Below, in pieces: positions 58,913 through 64,000 of a DNA stretch of 64,000 nt; the stretch's first letter is position 1, and each line of letters starts with the position of its first letter. Both the position numbers and the translations under genes were made by a program. Source of the DNA: Streptomyces sp. NBC_00370. GTDB lineage: Bacteria; Actinomycetota; Actinomycetes; Streptomycetales; Streptomycetaceae. A model generated the notes under the pieces. The model did not search any database. It saw only the letters and a program-made list of their open reading frames with translations, and had not been told where the DNA came from. The stretch is taken from positions 3,503,501 through 3,567,500 of the forward strand of contig NZ_CP107968.1 of assembly GCF_036084755.1 (NCBI RefSeq), written 5' to 3'.

Positions 58913-59422
58913 ATGACCACGTCACCCACGGAGCCCCGCTGGCTCAGCGACGAGGAGCAGCGGGTCTGGCAGGCCTATCTGCATGCCACGACCCTGCTGG
59001 AGGACCATCTCGACCGGCAGCTCCAGCGCGACGCCGGGATGCCGCACATCTACTACGCCCTGCTCGTCCAGCTCTCCAGGGCGCCCGCGCAGGGGATACG
59101 GATGACCCAGCTGGCCAAGGACGCCAAGATCACCCGGTCCCGGCTCTCCCACGCGGTCGCCCGCCTGGAGAAGCACGGCTGGGTACGGCGCGAGGACTGC
59201 GCGTCCGACAAGCGCGGACAGAACGCGTTCCTGACCGAGGCGGGCGGTGAGGTGCTGCGGCGCTCGGCGCCCGGCCATGTCGCCGCCGTACGGGAGGCCA
59301 TCTTCGACCGGCTGAGCCCGGCGCAGGTGGGCCAGCTCGGCGAGATCATGCGGGTGCTGGCCGAAGGGCTGCAGGCCGAGAGCCGCGCGGGCGCGGACGC
59401 GGATCTGCCCTGGCGCCGCTGA
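58913..59422 (+). CDS. MarR-family transcriptional regulator
   Basis: The protein has 169 residues. The winged helix is in the centre: GIRMTQLAKDAKITRSRLSH as recognition region, AVARLEKHGWVRREDCASDK as wing, then GQNAFLTEAGGEVL. Dimerisation helices flank it (YLHATTLLEDHLDRQLQRDA; the C-terminal FDRLSPAQVGQLGEIMRVL). It probably represses the divergent dioxygenase and itself. Confidence 0.93.
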   Translation: MTTSPTEPRWLSDEEQRVWQAYLHATTLLEDHLDRQLQRDAGMPHIYYALLVQLSRAPAQGIRMTQLAKDAKITRSRLSHAVARLEKHGWVRREDCASDKRGQNAFLTEAGGEVLRRSAPGHVAAVREAIFDRLSPAQVGQLGEIMRVLAEGLQAESRAGADADLPWRR

Positions 59423-59504
59423 AACACCGCGACACCAGGGCAGATCCGTCGTACGTGTTCACCTGATCGCCTTCACGACCGGCTCAAGCCGGCGGGGGCG
59501 ACCG

Positions 59505-61028
59505 TCAGTGCATCGCCACCGGGATCTTGACCTCGTCCTCGGAGCCGGCGTCCTTCGTACCGCCGCTGACCGTGCTCGCGCTCGGCCGTCCGGCGTTGAT
59601 GAAGGTGAACGCGATGGCGGAGGCGACGGCGAGGATGCCGACGGCCCACCAGATGGCGTTCGTGTAGCCGTGCACAAGACCCTGCGCCTGGACCAGCTTC
59701 GCGTTGGCACCGGCGCCCGCGAGGTGCGCGGCGAGGTACGACGTGGTGGCCGAGGCGGCGATCGTGTTCAGCAGCGCCGTACCGATGGCGCCGCCGACCT
59801 GCTGCGAGGTGTTGACCATCGCGGAGGCGACACCGGCGTCACGCGGCTCGATGCCGTGCGTGGCCAGCGACATGGCCGGCATGAACGCCGTACCCATACC
59901 GAGGCCCAGCAGGACCATGCCCGGCAGGATCACGGCCGGGTAGGACGAGCCGACCTCAAGCCGGGTCAGCAGCAGCATGCCCACGGCGCCCAGCGCGAAG
60001 CCGGGACCCATCAGCAGCCGGGCCGGGACCCGGGTCATCAGCCGCGCGCCGATCTGGGTGGAGCCCGTGATCATGGCGACGACCATCGGCAGGAACGCGA
60101 ACCCGGTCTTGACCGAGGAGTAGCCCTGCACGACCTGGAGGTAGTACGTCAGGAAGAGGAAGAGACCGAACATCCCGATGATGGCGAGGCCCAGCGAGGC
60201 GTAGACACCACCGCGGTTGCGGTCGGCGACCACACGCAGCGGCAGCAGCGGGGCCTTGACCTTCGACTCGACGAAGACGAACGCCGAGAGCAGGACCACG
60301 GTCGCCACGAACAGGCCGACCGTCATCGGGTCGGACCAGCCGTCGGAAGCGGCGCGGGTGAAGCCGTAGACCAGCGAGACCAGGCCCAGCGTGGAGAGCA
60401 CGACACCGGGAACGTCGAGCGGCGAGCGGTTGCGCTGGCCCTCGGGCTCACGGATGACGAAGTACGCGCCGAGCGCGGCGACAGCGGCGAACGGGATGTT
60501 GACGAAGAACGTCCAGCGCCAGTTCAGGTACTCGGTGAGGAAGCCGCCGAGCAGCAGGCCGACGGCGCCACCGCCACCGGCGATCGCACCGAAGATGCCG
60601 AACGCCTTGGCGCGCTCCTTGGCCTCGGTGAAGGTCACGGCGAGCAGCGACAGGGCGGCCGGCGCGAGCAGGGCGCCGAAGAGGCCCTGAGCGGCGCGCG
60701 AGCTGAACAGCATCGCCTCGTTGACGGCGGCGCCGCCGACCGCGGAAGCGGCGGCGAATCCGGTCAGACCGATGACGAAGGCGCGCTTGCGGCCCCAGAG
60801 GTCACCGATACGTCCGCCGAAGAGCAGCAGTCCGCCGAAGGCGAGTGCGTAGGCGGTGATGATCCATTGCTTGTTGGCGTCGGATATGTCGAGGTCGGCC
60901 TGTGCGTGCGGCAGCGCGATGTTCACGATGGTCGCGTCGAGGACCACCATCAACTGGGCCAGGGCGATGAAGACGAGTGCCGTCCAGCGCCTGGGATCGG
61001 GAAGCCGGGTGTCGGCTGTTTGAGACAT
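59505..61028 (-). CDS. MFS drug exporter, DHA2 (EmrB/QacA) family
   Basis: The protein has 507 residues with about 14 helices. ALAQLMVVLDATIVNIALPH is motif D1 and FGGRIGDLWGRKRAFVIGLT motif A. FGAIAGGGGAVGLLLGGFLT is the helix 5 exporter motif. LPGMVLLGLGMGTAFMPAMS and GVASAMVNTSQQVGGAIGTA follow in the C-terminal half. ATG 61028 is preferred because GGTGG lies 8 bp upstream. A TetR gene lies 195 bp upstream in the same direction and probably regulates it. It is a paralogue of the exporter at 53652. Confidence 0.92.
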   Translation of the reverse strand: MSQTADTRLPDPRRWTALVFIALAQLMVVLDATIVNIALPHAQADLDISDANKQWIITAYALAFGGLLLFGGRIGDLWGRKRAFVIGLTGFAAASAVGGAAVNEAMLFSSRAAQGLFGALLAPAALSLLAVTFTEAKERAKAFGIFGAIAGGGGAVGLLLGGFLTEYLNWRWTFFVNIPFAAVAALGAYFVIREPEGQRNRSPLDVPGVVLSTLGLVSLVYGFTRAASDGWSDPMTVGLFVATVVLLSAFVFVESKVKAPLLPLRVVADRNRGGVYASLGLAIIGMFGLFLFLTYYLQVVQGYSSVKTGFAFLPMVVAMITGSTQIGARLMTRVPARLLMGPGFALGAVGMLLLTRLEVGSSYPAVILPGMVLLGLGMGTAFMPAMSLATHGIEPRDAGVASAMVNTSQQVGGAIGTALLNTIAASATTSYLAAHLAGAGANAKLVQAQGLVHGYTNAIWWAVGILAVASAIAFTFINAGRPSASTVSGGTKDAGSEDEVKIPVAMH

Positions 61029-61223
61029 GGAGGTATCCACCTAAGGGTGCGAAAAGGCGAAAACGTGCGTAAGTACAGGCGACGCTGCCGGTCTTACGAG
61101 GTCGTTGAGTCACCCGGGTCATGAGGTGACGGTGTGATGGACAGGCGGGGTCGAGCGCCTGCCGCTGGTCTACGTGACGGCCTAGGGCCGAGGGTCAAAT
61201 ACGTGGAATGGGTTCAGGGCGCG

Positions 61224-61883
61224 TCACGGAGCGGCGCGGCGCAGATCCTCCAGAGTCGCGGCCTTGCCGGGGAGTTCCGACCGGGCGGGCGCCTCAAGGC
61301 CGTCCAGGAACAGCTGCAGATGCCGGTGGGTGAACCGGTCCATGTTGACGCAGCCGGTGCCGGGCAGCGGGCGGGTGAGCTGGGACAGCGCGACCATCAG
61401 GTCGCCGACGGCGACGTCGGTGCGCAGTCGTCCGGCCTGCCGTGCCCGTTCCATCAGCGCTTCTACGGCGCCTTCGAGGCGCATGCGCGCCGCGTCGAGG
61501 TCGGGGCGGGCTCGGTCGAAATCACCGGAGAGCAGGGGGCACAGGGCCCCCACCCGCTCGTCTGCCGCCGCGTGCACGAAGCGGCGGAGCGCGAACGAGG
61601 GGTCGGACTCCCGCATCGCGACTTCTTCGGCCAGGTCCGCCGTGCGGGCCAGGACGGAGAGCACGACGTCGTGGATGAGGGAGGTGCGGTCGGGGAAGTG
61701 CCGGTACAGCGTGGCGTTGCCGATGCCCGCGCGGCGGGCGATCTCGTCGAGCGGGGCCTCGGGCCCGTACTCCACGAACATCTCCCGGGCCGCTGCGACG
61801 ATCCGCTCCCTGTTGCGCAGAGCGTCCGCGCGCGGTCGGGGAACCCGGCGCGCTTCGGTTTCGACGGCGGCTGTGGCGGTCAC
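61224..61883 (-). CDS. TetR-family transcriptional regulator
   Basis: The protein has 219 residues. The N-terminal HTH is RERIVAAAREMFVEYGPEAP, then LDEIARRAGIGNATLYRHFP. The ligand-binding domain follows (RTSLIHDVVLSVLARTADLA onward), with a C-terminal QLFLDGLEAPARSELPGK. GTG at 61883 follows GGGAAGG. Two TetR-type dyads lie 38-100 bp upstream, indicating autoregulation and probably control of the downstream MFS exporter. Confidence 0.93.
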   Translation of the reverse strand: MTATAAVETEARRVPRPRADALRNRERIVAAAREMFVEYGPEAPLDEIARRAGIGNATLYRHFPDRTSLIHDVVLSVLARTADLAEEVAMRESDPSFALRRFVHAAADERVGALCPLLSGDFDRARPDLDAARMRLEGAVEALMERARQAGRLRTDVAVGDLMVALSQLTRPLPGTGCVNMDRFTHRHLQLFLDGLEAPARSELPGKAATLEDLRRAAP

Positions 61884-61920
61884 GTCGGCCTTCCCTCGTA
61901 GTGGGCGGTAACTCGGCCGT

Positions 61921-61983
61921 AACCGGGGATGGCTTCCCCGTTTGGCTCGGACACAGGTGCAAACGGGGAAGAGATCCCCGGTT
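61921..61983. promoter_or_regulatory. Twin TetR-type operators
   Basis: Site 1 (61921-61943) reads AACCGGGGA-N5-TCCCCGTTT and site 2 (61961-61983) AAACGGGGA-N5-TCCCCGGTT. Each is a near-perfect dyad, and together they form a larger inverted repeat centred at 61952. The remaining part of 61884-62187 holds no recognisable gene and includes the promoter of the M6 protease. Confidence 0.65.
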
Positions 61984-62187
61984 ATTTCACTCGATCGCGT
62001 GACCTGGCTCACACCATCGGAAGAACCCGCGACCGGCACCGGAAGTACCCACGATCGGCGCACCCAGCGAGCGCCGACACGCCGGGCGACGCAGGGTGAT
62101 CGAACAGAGCGCAGTCGGCCCGGGCGCTCCCGTTCGGCCCGGGCAGTCAGGACGGCCGGCTGCCGGTGACCCGAAGGCGGCGACCGT

Positions 62188-63486
62188 ATGCAGCACACGC
62201 GCGGGATACGTGGAGGCTCTCACGGCAGGCACCGCAGGCCCCGTCGGGTCGGCGCGCTCGCCGGACTGGCCGCCCTCACCCTCGCGGCGCTGACGACGGC
62301 GAGCGGCACGCTCCCCAACGCCAGTCGCGCCTCCGCAGGGCCCGCCGTGGACAACGACGCGGTGCTCGGCCCGTGCCGGATCGCCTCCACCACGACGACC
62401 GTACAGATGTCCGAGGGGCTGCCGACTCCGCCCGGCTACTCGCCCTCCACCGGTACGGTGCACGCCCTCAACCTGATGATCGACTTCCCGGACGCGCCGG
62501 GCAAGGGGCGGGCGCTCGACCGGCTCGCGGAATTCTTCCCGCAGACCACGAAGTGGTTCAGGACCAGCTCCTACGGGCGGCTCGACTACCACCCCGAGGC
62601 CCCGCTGAAGGACTGGCTGCGCATGCCGAAGGCGTTCTCCGCCTACGGGATCGAGCGCGGCTCACCGTACGAACCCGGCTACCACGACCTCGTCAAGGAC
62701 ATCGTGCGCGAGGCCGACTCACGGGTGGACTTCAGCGCGTACGACCTGGTGAACATCCTGGTCACCCCGAACGCGGGGCCCTCGGCGCTGGACACCGTCC
62801 TGTCCGTGACGTTCTCGGGGAACGACGACGCCCCGCACGCGGACGGGGTGCCGCTGTCCAACACGTCCTTCGTCTACAGCCGCCAGGACGACGGGTCGGG
62901 GTCGTACGCGGAGACCGGCTTTCGGGTGCTGCCGCACGAGAACGGCCATGTCTTCGGCCTGCCCGACCTGTACACCACGGACGGCGGCGGGGCCGTCGGG
63001 CACTGGGACATCATGTCCGAGGACTGGGGCGCCGACAACGACCTGCTGGGCTGGCACAAGTGGAAGCTCGGCTGGCTCGACGACAACCAGATCAACTGCG
63101 CCTCGTCGCCGGGCACCAGCGAGTACACACTGAAGCCGCTGGCCACCCCCGGCGGCTCCAAGCTGATCTTCATACCCGTGTCGGGCCAGTCCGGGTACGC
63201 GGCGGAGGTGCGCACGCGTGCGGGCAACGACGAGGCGGTGTGTGAGCCGGGGGTGCTGATCTACCACGTGGACTCGACCGTGGACACCGGCAGGGGCCCG
63301 GTGAGTATCGAGGACAGCAAGAAGGACAGCGGCGGCTGCACGCGGCTGCCGAACGTGCAGGCGGAACTGTCGGACGCGCCGTACCAGGCGGGCGAGTCGT
63401 TCACGGACGACGACAACCACATCAAGATCACGGTCCTGGCGCAGGAACCGAGCGGGAACTACCGGGTACGTGTGACCCGCTCCTGA
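62188..63486 (+). CDS. Secreted M6-family metalloprotease
   Basis: The protein has 432 residues. A basic, twin-Arg-containing N-terminus (RHRRPRRVGALAGLAALTLA) acts as signal peptide, and the mature part begins near ASA-GPA. The M6 domain includes HALNLMIDFPDAPGKGRALD and WFRTSSYGRLDYHPEAPLKD. The zinc site is LPHENGHVFGLPDLY, a HExxH motif at about residue 251. WDIMSEDWGADNDLLGWHKW follows it, typical of immune-inhibitor-A relatives. It should degrade extracellular protein. The start is ATG 62188 with a GGCGG-like weak site. Confidence 0.9.
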   Translation: MQHTRGIRGGSHGRHRRPRRVGALAGLAALTLAALTTASGTLPNASRASAGPAVDNDAVLGPCRIASTTTTVQMSEGLPTPPGYSPSTGTVHALNLMIDFPDAPGKGRALDRLAEFFPQTTKWFRTSSYGRLDYHPEAPLKDWLRMPKAFSAYGIERGSPYEPGYHDLVKDIVREADSRVDFSAYDLVNILVTPNAGPSALDTVLSVTFSGNDDAPHADGVPLSNTSFVYSRQDDGSGSYAETGFRVLPHENGHVFGLPDLYTTDGGGAVGHWDIMSEDWGADNDLLGWHKWKLGWLDDNQINCASSPGTSEYTLKPLATPGGSKLIFIPVSGQSGYAAEVRTRAGNDEAVCEPGVLIYHVDSTVDTGRGPVSIEDSKKDSGGCTRLPNVQAELSDAPYQAGESFTDDDNHIKITVLAQEPSGNYRVRVTRS

Positions 63487-63550
63487 GGCCGGTGCGGCGG
63501 CTCGGCGGCTTTGCGACTCGGCGGCTTTGCGGCTTGGCGGCTCGGCCGGG

Positions 63551-64000
63551 TCAGGTGGCGCCCGGCCCGCCCAGGGGCCCGGTCGCGGCGCGTGACGCGG
63601 CGCGCAACTCGCGCTTGAGCACCTTGCCCGTCGCGTTGCGCGGCAGTGGGTCCGCCCGCAGCAGTACGTGCGCCGGCACCTTGAACGGGGCGAGGCTCAG
63701 GGCGCAGTACGCGCGCAGTTCGTCCACCCCCGCCGTGGCGGCCGGCCTGAGCTGCACCACGGCCACGACCTCCTCGCCGAGCACCGGGTGCGGTACGCCG
63801 ACCACGGCCGCTTCGAGGACGTCCGGATGGTCGTACAGCGCGGCCTCGACCTCCACGCAGTACACGTTCTCGCCGCCCCGTACGACCATGTCCTTGATCC
63901 GGTCCACGATGCTGACGCGCCCCTCGCGCACCGTCGCGAGATCGCCCGTCCTGAACCATCCGTCGGGGGTGACCGCCTCCACCGTCGCCTCCGGGTCGCC
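63551..64000 (-). CDS. AMP-dependent acyl-CoA synthetase/ligase, C-terminal part (cut by window edge)
   Basis: About 149 residues of the C-terminus are present and the gene continues beyond the window. TPDGWFRTGDLATVREGRVS contains the core GD hinge motif, IVDRIKDMVVRGGENVYCVE the A8 motif, and HPDVLEAAVVGVPHPVLGEE the C-terminal domain. PRNATGKVLKRELR holds the catalytic Lys. The enzyme activates a fatty or aromatic acid as acyl-AMP and then as CoA thioester. Substrate cannot be read from this part. Confidence 0.92.
   Translation of the reverse strand, partial: GDPEATVEAVTPDGWFRTGDLATVREGRVSIVDRIKDMVVRGGENVYCVEVEAALYDHPDVLEAAVVGVPHPVLGEEVVAVVQLRPAATAGVDELRAYCALSLAPFKVPAHVLLRADPLPRNATGKVLKRELRAASRAATGPLGGPGAT

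Noticed and set aside
63495..63545. GGCGGCT-type low-complexity repeat before the acyl-CoA ligase end
   Set aside because: It is short, imperfect and composition-driven. No function can be supported.

Overview
This window is chromosomal DNA from a Streptomyces or very close relative. The evidence is the high GC content with strong third-position GC bias, a complete rodlin and chaplin set for the aerial-hypha coat, an HrdD-like sigma factor, SepX/GlpR and several actinomycete-only DUF families. No phage, plasmid, insertion sequence or CRISPR array was seen. The order of rodlins, short chaplin, long chaplin, polysaccharide genes and further chaplins resembles the S. coelicolor rdl/chp region as I remember it. 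Both ends cut through genes.

Layout. 1-1.7 kb: a WhiJ-type locus with an XRE/DUF5753 regulator, the start of a probable DUF397 gene, an RsbW-like ATPase and a 31-codon membrane peptide. 1.9-8.4 kb: assorted metabolism and regulation, including a nitroreductase-hemerythrin fusion, a broken TPR regulator, an ECF41 sigma factor divergent from a LUD protein across a nested palindrome, exonuclease III and a GNAT enzyme. 8.5-11.6 kb: three rodlins and two chaplins, one long and wall-anchored with a His/Gln/Pro-rich linker. 11.7-25.5 kb: an FAD enzyme, an ATP-grasp ligase, a secreted GH26-like hydrolase and an eight-gene, mostly overlapping surface-polysaccharide operon (initiating transferase, two GT4 enzymes, flippase, ligase/polymerase, Wzz, deacetylase, acyltransferase). 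25.5-29.7 kb: secreted and surface proteins, including a DUF3344-like protein, two chaplins (one without cysteines), an Ala/Pro-rich protein and a His-rich peptide.

29.8-45 kb: DUF5949, an ARMT1-like phosphatase, dienelactone hydrolase, tRNA-Ala(CGC), then the divisome/molybdopterin cluster sepX-GNAT-mogA-moaC-glp-galU, 5-formyl-THF cyclo-ligase, a penicillin-acylase-family enzyme, a K+/H+ antiporter probably started at CTG, and an MFS permease. 45-53.6 kb: FmdB behind a CIRCE element, MTA phosphorylase, an FAD monooxygenase divergent from a tiny HTH gene plus a ClpC N-domain-only gene, a SAF-like secreted protein, MscL, LtrA, a P1 peptidase and a DUF6227 gene with a TTA codon. 53.6-64 kb: two drug-exporter-type MFS genes with WYL and TetR regulators, an HrdD-like sigma factor, GNAT, a DODA-type dioxygenase/MarR pair, a secreted M6 metalloprotease and the end of an acyl-CoA ligase.

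How it may work together (inference). The 8.5-29.7 kb block reads as a cell-surface island in which an extracellular polysaccharide is made beside the amyloid coat proteins of aerial hyphae and spores. The most intriguing smaller system is the monooxygenase / HTH / ClpC-N module at 46.5-48.8 kb. The ClpC-N protein keeps two Phe residues that bind cyclic-peptide antibiotics in mycobacterial ClpC1, and the shared promoter carries three copies of a 16-bp site.
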